DNA of 5,287 bases from Bacteroidota bacterium. Lineage in GTDB: Bacteria > Bacteroidota > Bacteroidia > Bacteroidales > VadinHA17. Shown here piece by piece: positions 1-4,913 of this stretch (position 1 is the stretch's first letter; the number at the start of each line of letters is the position of its first letter). A program made the position numbers and the translations under genes. Location of the stretch: contig DAOVLD010000151.1 in assembly GCA_030631445.1 (NCBI GenBank), positions 1 through 5,287 of the forward strand. The letters run 5' to 3'. The notes under the pieces are model-generated. The model made no database searches, was not told where the DNA came from, and was given only the letters and a program-made list of their open reading frames with translations.

Positions 1-72
1 ACCGTGCTCACCCCGGTGGTTGATATATTAATGAACACAACGGATTATTCATCAACAATAAAGGATATTTGA
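1..72 (+). CDS. mnhD: C-terminal end of a probable Mrp/Mbh antiporter subunit D (partial, 5' end outside window)
   Basis: Frame 1 is open from the first base to a TGA at 70-72 and encodes 23 residues, starting TVLTPVVDIL and ending TTDYSSTIKDI. The tail resembles the end of MrpD/MnhD proteins, where the last transmembrane helix is followed by a short segment with a Tyr and a hydrophobic end. The main argument is position: in mrp/mnh operons subunit D directly precedes E, and the next gene here is a clear MnhE. MnhD-type proteins are polytopic, ND4/ND5-like proton or sodium translocating subunits. The stop overlaps or nearly touches the mnhE start, so translation is probably coupled. With so few residues the family assignment rests mostly on synteny; another ND5-like subunit is possible. 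Confidence 0.55.
   Translation, partial: TVLTPVVDILMNTTDYSSTIKDI
60..65 (+). promoter_or_regulatory. Shine-Dalgarno site for mnhE
   Basis: AAAGGA lies 9 bases before the ATG at 75-77 but only 3 bases before the alternative TTG at 69-71. This spacing decides the start of mnhE in favour of the ATG. The site lies inside the last codons of the upstream gene. Confidence 0.55.
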
Positions 73-74
73 AT

Positions 75-560
75 ATGAAGTATATTACGTTTTTCCTGAT
101 ACTGTTTCTTTTCTGGTTACTTTTGACTTTTGAGTTATCAGCTGCCAATATAATAACTGGAGCCGTAGCCTCACTAATAACAATACTGTTTTTTGGTAAA
201 TATTTTGTAAACGATGTAAAGAAATTTTTTCATCCTCACAGATATTTCTGGTTGTTCGTTTACACCTTTGTATTTTTATGGGAATGTCTTAAAGCAAACT
301 TCGACGTTGCATATCGTGTGATTCATCCTGCCATGCCGATAAAACCTGGTATTGTTAAGGTTAAGCTTAATTTAAAAACCGGTATCGGACGAACAATACT
401 CGCCGCATCAATCACAATGACACCCGGCACAATTACAGTTGATATAATTGAAGATTTTATCTATATACATTGGATTTACATCCATAGTACAGATCCGGAG
501 GTTTACAGCAAAAAAATTTCCGGCAAATTTGAAAATTATTTAAAACGAATTTTCGAATGA
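75..560 (+). CDS. mnhE: MnhE/MrpE-type (MbhA-like) membrane subunit of ion-translocating module
   Basis: This 161-residue protein has the usual MrpE length (about 160). Two adjacent hydrophobic helices (about residues 4-20 and 23-40) are followed by a third (about 57-78) and a cytoplasmic-type C-terminal domain. The family hallmark is visible as SITMTPGTIT at about 112-121, followed by the DIIEDFIYIHWI strand. In Mrp antiporters and in Mbh-type hydrogenases, MrpE/MbhA belongs to the small-subunit cluster thought to form the sodium-translocating part. A TTG at 69 would add two residues and overlap the previous stop, but ATG 75 has the better-spaced AAAGGA. The 3' end overlaps mnhF by 4 bases (ATGA). 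Family identity is firm; whether it serves a hydrogenase or a plain antiporter is judged from the downstream genes. Confidence 0.9.
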   Translation: MKYITFFLILFLFWLLLTFELSAANIITGAVASLITILFFGKYFVNDVKKFFHPHRYFWLFVYTFVFLWECLKANFDVAYRVIHPAMPIKPGIVKVKLNLKTGIGRTILAASITMTPGTITVDIIEDFIYIHWIYIHSTDPEVYSKKISGKFENYLKRIFE

Positions 561-823
561 ATACTTTATTACACATAATACTTTACGCCCAGATAGGATT
601 GTGTTTTTTCTGCTTGTACAGAATAGCCAGAGGTCCAACTATCCCTGACAGAATGGTAGGAATTGATATTTTCGGAATTCTTGTAGTAGGAATATGTGTT
701 GTCCTGGCCATTATTACCGGTAGAATGTTTATGATAGATATTGGGATTGCATGGGTCATATTAAGTTTTGTAGGAACTTTAACTCTTGCTAAATATTTAA
801 GTAAAAGAAAATTAAATGAATAG
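557..823 (+). CDS. mnhF: MnhF/MrpF-type (MbhB-like) membrane subunit
   Basis: This 88-residue protein has three predicted transmembrane helices (about 3-23, 34-54 and 58-79), the normal size and layout for MrpF. The family motif after helix 1 is present as RGPTIPDRMVGID (about 25-37), with Asp31 and Asp37 in the conserved positions, and Asp61 begins the third helix region. MrpF is a small subunit of the Mrp antiporter and of Mbh/Mbs-type complexes, packed with E and G in the membrane. The start overlaps the end of mnhE (ATGA at 557-560) and the end overlaps mnhG by 8 bases. No separate ribosome-binding site is obvious, so translation is most likely coupled. Confidence 0.9.
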   Translation: MNTLLHIILYAQIGLCFFCLYRIARGPTIPDRMVGIDIFGILVVGICVVLAIITGRMFMIDIGIAWVILSFVGTLTLAKYLSKRKLNE

Positions 824-1166
824 TATAATAGGTGTCATATTACTTTTTATAGGTTTGTTATTTAACCTTTTTGGATGTATCGGTCTAATCCGGTTTCCAG
901 ATGTTTATAACCGGCTTCAGGCAGGAACCAAATGTGTTACATTAGGAACATCCAGTATGTTACTTGGTATGTTATTCTTTTTTGGTTTTAGCGAAGCAGG
1001 AATTAAAGCTGTTATTACAATTCCTTTGTTATTCCTTACAGCATCAGTGGCAGCACACGCTCTTATAAGAGGATCTTATATTTTTGGTGTAAAAATAGGT
1101 GATCAGCCAATAAAAGACGACTATAAGGAACAAGTTGAAACAGATGAAAAAAACGAAGTTAAATGA
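816..1166 (+). CDS. mnhG: MnhG/MrpG-type (MbhC-like) membrane subunit
   Basis: This 116-residue protein has three hydrophobic helices (about 3-23, 42-58 and 64-82) and a charged, Lys/Glu-rich tail from about residue 94. The MrpG signature is clear: GLIRFPDVYNRLQAGTKCVTLG at about 23-44 (core RFPDVYNRL), then AAHALIRG at about 79-86 near the end of helix 3. MrpG works with E and F as the small-subunit part of Mrp and Mbh complexes. Its ATG sits inside the end of mnhF, and its own TGA overlaps the ATG of the next gene (ATGA at 1163-1166). That overlap joins the antiporter-type genes directly to the hydrogenase-type ferredoxin gene and is strong evidence for one operon. Confidence 0.9.
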   Translation: MNSIIGVILLFIGLLFNLFGCIGLIRFPDVYNRLQAGTKCVTLGTSSMLLGMLFFFGFSEAGIKAVITIPLLFLTASVAAHALIRGSYIFGVKIGDQPIKDDYKEQVETDEKNEVK

Positions 1167-1774
1167 AGTATCCTAAATTAAGAGAATTAAAAGAAGCTAT
1201 TTATTCCCTGGTAACACCAGCATATACCACTAAATTTCCAAAAAAACCTCATACACCTGCTGAAAATTTCCGGGGAAAACCGGAAGTGGATGATGCAAAT
1301 TGTGTTGGCTGCGAAACCTGTGCTAATGTCTGTCCTTCCGGAGCCATAACTTTCACAGATGATAAGGAAAACAAAACGAGAACTATAAAACGAAATTACG
1401 GTCTTTGTATTTTTTGTGGTCAATGTCAGGATCATTGTATTACCAATAAAGGTGTAAAACTATCTAACCAGATCTATGACCTTGCCAATTTCAACAGGGA
1501 GGAACTGATCGAAACACAGGAAAAAGAACTGCTCCTTTGCGAAAATTGTGGTACCGTTATCACTACTAAAGAACATATCATATATCTTCATAAAAAACTT
1601 GGACCAAAAGCCTATTCCTCTATCCTTAACTTAAATATACTTAATGAAACCCTGAAACTTGCTACCAAAGAAGAAACCTCAGTTGAGGTCAGAGATGAGT
1701 TGAAACGAAAAGATATGTTTAATATCATCTGCCCTAACTGCCTGAGAAAAGTCCTGGTAAAAACTTCTTTTTAA
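1163..1774 (+). CDS. hycF: HycF/HyfH-like hydrogenase ferredoxin subunit, two 4Fe-4S clusters plus C-terminal CxxC pairs
   Basis: This 203-residue protein should carry electrons to the catalytic core of a group 4 [NiFe] hydrogenase. An ENFRGKPEVD segment at about 34-43 matches the conserved stretch just before the first cluster in E. coli HycF. Cluster 1 uses Cys47, 50, 53 and 57 (CVGCETCANVCPSGAI). Cluster 2 uses Cys82, 85, 88 and 92 (CIFCGQCQDHC) and is followed by KLSNQIYDLA, which corresponds to the KLSQEYELA of HycF. In cluster 2 the usual Pro after the fourth Cys is Ile. The C-terminal half has CENC (126-129) and CPNC (190-193), the likely metal-binding pairs also seen in HycF. The gene overlaps mnhG by 4 bases and abuts the protease gene with no gap. 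HyfH, or a NuoI-like ferredoxin of a related complex, is the main alternative. Confidence 0.85.
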   Translation: MKYPKLRELKEAIYSLVTPAYTTKFPKKPHTPAENFRGKPEVDDANCVGCETCANVCPSGAITFTDDKENKTRTIKRNYGLCIFCGQCQDHCITNKGVKLSNQIYDLANFNREELIETQEKELLLCENCGTVITTKEHIIYLHKKLGPKAYSSILNLNILNETLKLATKEETSVEVRDELKRKDMFNIICPNCLRKVLVKTSF

Positions 1775-2230
1775 ATGTCCGTTGACTTAAATAAACTGCT
1801 GAAGAAAGAATCCGGCAAGGTTCTTTTCGTTGGCATTGGTAATGTCCTCAGGTTAGACGATGGAATAGGCGTTTATATCAGTAATAATATTAAACCGTCC
1901 GCATATATTTCCTCACTTACCGTTGAACTCAGTATCGAAAATTATATTGGAAAAATCAACAAATTAAATCCTGATATTTTAGTCCTTATCGATTGTGTTG
2001 ATCTGAAAAAGGAACCAGGGCATTACAGTCTTTTACCAGTCGAGCAAATAAAAGATTTTACATTACACACACACAATATTTCTTTAAGCAGGATCTCTAC
2101 ACTTTTTAAAATGCCCGTCCTGATACTTGGCATCCAACCAAAAATAATTTCATTCGGCGAAGGTTTTTCTGCCGAAGCAGAAAAAACTGCAAACAACCTT
2201 ATCAAATTGATTAATCTGAGTTCGAATTAA
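1775..2230 (+). CDS. hycI: HycI-like [NiFe] hydrogenase maturation endopeptidase (peptidase M52)
   Basis: This 151-residue protein has the usual length for the family. It is predicted to cleave the C-terminal tail of the hydrogenase large subunit after the NiFe(CN)2CO centre is inserted, in the cytoplasm. The N-terminal motif FVGIGNVLRLDDGIGVY (about 18-34) is the M52 signature. The nickel-sensing ligands of HycI (Asp16, Asp62, His90) correspond to Asp29, Asp73 (in LIDCVDL) and His100 (in HTHNISLS). LGIQPKIISFG at about 118-128 matches the LGIQP segment of E. coli HycI closely. The ATG follows the TAA of the ferredoxin gene directly with no clear Shine-Dalgarno, so expression probably depends on coupling. 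It is the last gene of the operon. Its presence argues that a [NiFe] large subunit with a cleavable tail is encoded just upstream of the window. Confidence 0.9.
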   Translation: MSVDLNKLLKKESGKVLFVGIGNVLRLDDGIGVYISNNIKPSAYISSLTVELSIENYIGKINKLNPDILVLIDCVDLKKEPGHYSLLPVEQIKDFTLHTHNISLSRISTLFKMPVLILGIQPKIISFGEGFSAEAEKTANNLIKLINLSSN

Positions 2231-2291
2231 GAGTGTCTTGATAATTTTTAGCCCAAACGGGAGCCGGGTTACGATAAATGCCAAACCGTGC

Positions 2292-2311
2292 CCCGGGAAC
2301 TAATTTTCGGG
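2292..2311 (+). terminator. Hairpin, possible 3'-end structure of the hydrogenase operon
   Basis: CCCGGGAA at 2292-2299 can pair with TTTTCGGG at 2304-2311 around a CTAA loop. The 8-bp stem has four G-C, two G-U and two A-U pairs. The two G-U wobbles become A-C mismatches on the other strand, so the fold favours + strand RNA. It lies 61 bases after the hycI-like stop. There is no U tract after it (ACTTAACC follows), so it is not a standard intrinsic terminator. It may instead protect a 3' end or have no function. Confidence 0.3.
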
Positions 2312-2357
2312 ACTTAACCTCAGACTTATTACACAATCATTCAAATTTGGCATATTA

Positions 2358-2399
2358 ATTTCAATATAATCCATTATGCGATTGGAATTTCATTGAAAT
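2358..2399. repeat. AT-rich inverted repeat in the convergent gap
   Basis: ATTTCAAT at 2358-2365 is the exact reverse complement of ATTGAAAT at 2392-2399. Inside the loop a second short pairing (TCCA with TGGA) is possible. The right arm also takes part in a tight local palindrome, ATTTCA-T-TGAAAT, at 2387-2399. It could mark the 3' end of the leftward transcript, whose stop is at 2448-2450. However, the stem is weak, no U run follows on either strand, and AT-rich sequence forms such repeats by chance. Confidence 0.2.
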
Positions 2400-2447
2400 A
2401 GCATACTATATTTATTAGAAATCATTAGATTATTTTTCTATTTAGTA

Positions 2448-4106
2448 TCAGAATATATCTATCATCCTGGCTAATGCTGCTTTACCCCTGTATTCCGGAA
2501 GAAGTATAGGAGCTCTTCTCTTGGTTTTTATTCCAGCCTCTTTAAGTTGGTTTACATATTTTTTTGTGTGTTCAAGGGTTAATTTCCCGGCGCTTTTACC
2601 CGATTTTATATATTCTGCTGTAGAAATTCCTGCTCTCCTTCCAAATACCATAGTGTCAAGGGTTGAATTTCCCATAAGTCTATTCTTGCCATGTACTCCA
2701 CCAGATACCTCACCTGCTACCCAGAGACCTTCAAGACTTGTTTTTCCCCAGGGGGTTGTTTCTACCCCTCCATTCTGGTAATGGAGTGTTGGAAATACAA
2801 GCACAGGATCCTTTCTTATGTCGATATTAAACCTGTCAAACATTCTTTTCATTCCGGGGAAGGCTTTTTCTATATATCCCTCTCCGTTCTTGATTTCGAT
2901 AAGAGGAGTATCAAGCCAGACACCTCTCAGACCTGTAGGAGTTACGATCCCTTTGTTCCTAACGTAACATTCTCTTATAAATGTGGATGCTTCAATATCT
3001 CTTGGTTCAAGGGGAAATACAAATGCTTCTCCATCTTTATTTACCGGCTGAGCTCCTGTACTCCTTAACTTTTCAGTAAGCAGATAACCAACTATCTGGA
3101 TTGGATAGGCAGCGCCAGTTGGATGATACTGCACTGTATCAACGTCTCTCAATTTTGCACCTGCATGATATGCCAGAACAACCCCATCACAGGTAGCGCC
3201 ATAATGGTTGGTAGTAGGAAAACCTCTTATATGAAGTCTCCCAAAACCACCTGTGGCAAGGATAGTAGCTTTAGCTCTTACTATTTTATACTCCCCTGTT
3301 TCAATGTTCCAGAGAATTGTGCCGGTAACTCTATTTTCACCATCTGTTAATAGTTCAACCGTAGGGTAGTGTTCAATACAAGGGATTTCTCTACTTCGGA
3401 ATTCATCTCTTATTACTCTAAATTCCTCAAGACCAGTATAGTCTCTGCAGGAATGCAGCCTCCTTACTGATGTGCCTCCTCCCCATTTCTCAACAAAATC
3501 GCCATTATCTTCCCGGTCGATTATTGCCCCTAATTTCAGAAGCCAGTCCATTATAAAAGGAGCATCCTCCACCAATGCTCTAAGGACATCTGGTTTGTTG
3601 GCAAAGTGACCTCCTCCCATGGTATCTATATAATGTTTTTTTAAAGAATCATTGGACCTATCCGCAGCCTGAGTTCCTCCTTCAGCCATTATTGAGTTGG
3701 CATCACCATGTCTTAACTTATTTGTAAGAAGGATATCTTTTGAAGCAACACCACTGTTGTTTGCCCATAGAGCCGCTGTTGTTCCTGCAAGCCCTCCTCC
3801 TATTATCAGAATTTCCGGACTATAATCTGTCCTGGAAAGATCTATATCCTTTTTCTCAATAAGAGGATAAGCCTCAAGCAAATCTACTACTTCAGTAGGA
3901 CCGATTTCGCCCTTATTCGGACCAATTGATATTTTCCTTTTACCACCTGGAGCAAAATCGGGGTGAAGTTTAAGTACTTCCTCCCTTCCTTCTTTACTTA
4001 AAGCCGGATGTGTATAGTCTTTCCTTTTCATCCTTGTTTGTTCTACCTTTTTTATAAGCTCACGCATATATTCCGGGTAGCCTCTTATAAATTTCATTTC
4101 AGCCAT
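2448..4106 (-). CDS. Fumarate reductase/succinate dehydrogenase-superfamily flavoprotein (FrdA-like, divergent)
   Basis: A 552-residue FAD enzyme, probably reducing fumarate or a similar acceptor, or running in reverse. A charged N-terminal extension of about 95 residues precedes the Rossmann FAD motif IIGGGLAG (about 101-108). Other family motifs are AEGG (141-144), QYHPTG (326-331), TE (344-345), PRD (368-370), HYQNGG (442-447) and NRLMGNS (475-481) near the end of the FAD domain. Candidate catalytic residues equivalent to FrdA His232, Thr244/Glu245, Arg287, His355 and Arg390 are His328, Thr344/Glu345, Arg369, His442 and Arg476. Asn137 stands where SdhA/FrdA carry the His that binds FAD covalently, so FAD should be non-covalent. 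RGEGG is replaced by RSTGA (348-352), and the usual C-terminal domain is mostly missing. No signal peptide or membrane helix is seen, so it is cytoplasmic. It starts 17 bases after the iron-sulfur gene and is the last gene of its operon. L-aspartate oxidase is less likely given the iron-sulfur partners. Confidence 0.82.
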   Translation of the reverse strand: MAEMKFIRGYPEYMRELIKKVEQTRMKRKDYTHPALSKEGREEVLKLHPDFAPGGKRKISIGPNKGEIGPTEVVDLLEAYPLIEKKDIDLSRTDYSPEILIIGGGLAGTTAALWANNSGVASKDILLTNKLRHGDANSIMAEGGTQAADRSNDSLKKHYIDTMGGGHFANKPDVLRALVEDAPFIMDWLLKLGAIIDREDNGDFVEKWGGGTSVRRLHSCRDYTGLEEFRVIRDEFRSREIPCIEHYPTVELLTDGENRVTGTILWNIETGEYKIVRAKATILATGGFGRLHIRGFPTTNHYGATCDGVVLAYHAGAKLRDVDTVQYHPTGAAYPIQIVGYLLTEKLRSTGAQPVNKDGEAFVFPLEPRDIEASTFIRECYVRNKGIVTPTGLRGVWLDTPLIEIKNGEGYIEKAFPGMKRMFDRFNIDIRKDPVLVFPTLHYQNGGVETTPWGKTSLEGLWVAGEVSGGVHGKNRLMGNSTLDTMVFGRRAGISTAEYIKSGKSAGKLTLEHTKKYVNQLKEAGIKTKRRAPILLPEYRGKAALARMIDIF

Positions 4107-4113
4107 TTTTTTT

Positions 4114-4120
4114 CTCCTTA
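4114..4120 (-). promoter_or_regulatory. Shine-Dalgarno site for the FrdA-like flavoprotein
   Basis: On the minus strand TAAGGAG sits 7 bases before the ATG at 4106-4104. This is a near-ideal ribosome-binding site, it fixes the start codon, and it lies in the 17-base gap after the iron-sulfur gene. It contrasts with the poorly marked starts of most other genes in the window. Confidence 0.75.
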
Positions 4121-4123
4121 TTG

Positions 4124-4879
4124 TTAGTCTGATTCTCTTACTCGTTCAGCATATAATTTTTCGAGTTCGTTTTTTGCAGCACTTATAATTTTATCCATTT
4201 CCTTATTGAATTTACCATCTTCTATTTCTTTAACCCTTCTCTTAAGATGTTCTGGTTCCGGGTTTTCATATCTTCCAAACATTCTCCTGCCTAATTGGGC
4301 TATGTGGTATTGTACAATCTCTGAAGGACACCTGATTGCACATAGTCCACATTGGATACAGTCAAAAGATTCTTCAGCAACTTTCTCAAAATCACCTTTG
4401 ATTGCTGCCTGAATATAATCCATTACTTCCAAATCCTGGGGACATGCTTTGGTACAAGTATTGCAGGAAAGACACTTTGCAATTTCAGGATAATGTTTGA
4501 AAAATATAGAGACAGCATATTTTTCTTTTTCAATATCATAGTTAGCTTTTTCTGCAGGGACAAAAGGTATTTGGACCAGATACATCCCGTCCTCAACCCT
4601 TGTCTGACATGCCATACCAGTCTGTAATTTATAATCACCCTTTTTCCTGTATATTGTAGTACAAGCACCGCAAAAACCTTGTCTGCATCCCACCCCTCTT
4701 ACAAATTTGTATCCTGCATATTCCATAGCAGTCAATATAGTAAGGTCAGCAGGAACTTTATATTCCCTTCCCATTATGTAGATAGTAACCCAATATTCAA
4801 TATCTTTCGCATCAACACCCGTAGTTACTGACTTGGCTGCATCAGCAATTCTATCCATTATACTCTTATTCTCTTTCAT
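4124..4879 (-). CDS. Iron-sulfur subunit with one 2Fe-2S and two 4Fe-4S clusters (FrdB/HdrC-like)
   Basis: A 251-residue soluble electron-transfer protein, the likely direct partner of the FrdA-like flavoprotein. After a 28-residue lead comes a ferredoxin-type 2Fe-2S domain (about 29-105) with Cys65, 70, 73 and 91 (CRQGFCGAC, then AC). The C-terminal part is a helical dicluster domain: Cys136, 139, 142 and 146 (CLSCNTCTKACP) and Cys174, 177, 180 and 184 (CIQCGLCAIRCP). In classical SdhB/FrdB the last motif is spaced for a 3Fe-4S cluster and the protein meets quinone. Here both motifs are full CxxCxxCxxxCP, as in HdrC and thiol:fumarate-reductase-like subunits, so quinone contact is not expected. 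A Lys/Glu-rich helical tail follows from about residue 204. The chosen ATG has only a weak ribosome-binding site; ATG at 4858-4856 (Met8) is an alternative start. Confidence 0.85.
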   Translation of the reverse strand: MKENKSIMDRIADAAKSVTTGVDAKDIEYWVTIYIMGREYKVPADLTILTAMEYAGYKFVRGVGCRQGFCGACTTIYRKKGDYKLQTGMACQTRVEDGMYLVQIPFVPAEKANYDIEKEKYAVSIFFKHYPEIAKCLSCNTCTKACPQDLEVMDYIQAAIKGDFEKVAEESFDCIQCGLCAIRCPSEIVQYHIAQLGRRMFGRYENPEPEHLKRRVKEIEDGKFNKEMDKIISAAKNELEKLYAERVRESD

Positions 4880-4899
4880 GCTTTACAATATATTTATAA

Positions 4900-4908
4900 T
4901 TTTTTTTT
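4900..4908 (-). other. Nine-base A tract between the reductase and iron-sulfur genes
   Basis: The 34-base gap between the two minus-strand genes is almost all A/T and contains an A9 run on the coding strand, about 20 bases before the iron-sulfur gene start. No Shine-Dalgarno is visible in this gap. Such a tract may keep the start region unstructured, or it may vary by slippage. It lies outside coding sequence, so a length error would not change either protein. Confidence 0.3.
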
Positions 4909-4913
4909 CTATA

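Larger units (their letters stand above)
2231..2447. other. Intergenic space between convergent operons, no gene seen
   Basis: This 217-base stretch separates the end of the hydrogenase operon from the end of the flavoprotein operon. I find no ORF with a recognisable product, no tRNA and no repeat array. The left third (about 2251-2312) is clearly more GC-rich than the rest and holds several CGGG/CCCG words. The remainder is very AT-rich. Both strands should terminate transcription here, but neither has a textbook hairpin followed by a U run. Confidence 0.7.

Noticed and set aside
75..1166. Stand-alone Mrp Na+/H+ antiporter operon
   Set aside because: mnhG overlaps a HycF-like ferredoxin gene that abuts a hydrogenase maturation protease, which points to a hydrogenase-linked module.
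1187..1435. 82-codon minus-strand ORF opposite the HycF-like gene
   Set aside because: It lies wholly inside a gene with clear 4Fe-4S motifs, has no recognisable product and no ribosome-binding site; it is a shadow frame.
2258..2311. G-quadruplex from four GGG tracts
   Set aside because: The tracts are separated by 4, 26 and 11 bases and lie among complementary C runs, so ordinary hairpins are more likely.
2231..2447. Riboswitch, tRNA or CRISPR in the intergenic gap
   Set aside because: The gap lies between the 3' ends of convergent genes, no cloverleaf or array of direct repeats is visible, and no downstream gene could be controlled from there.
2691..3350. Two plus-strand ORFs (125 and 75 codons) opposite the flavoprotein
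   Set aside because: Composition is Cys/Ser/Phe-rich, as expected of antisense frames, and the minus strand encodes a complete flavoprotein with all its motifs.
2448..4106. L-aspartate oxidase (NadB) or APS reductase alpha subunit
   Set aside because: Neither family is normally encoded with a 2Fe-2S plus double 4Fe-4S partner and an NAD(P)-binding reductase; no nadA/nadC or AprB-like gene is adjacent.
4206..4668. ORFs of 68, 91 and 81 codons overlapping the iron-sulfur gene
   Set aside because: They fall within the well-supported 251-residue protein and show no family motifs.
4124..4879. Classical SdhB/FrdB identity
   Set aside because: The second cluster motif is CxxCxxCxxxCP and not the 3Fe-4S pattern, and no SdhC/D anchor gene is in view.
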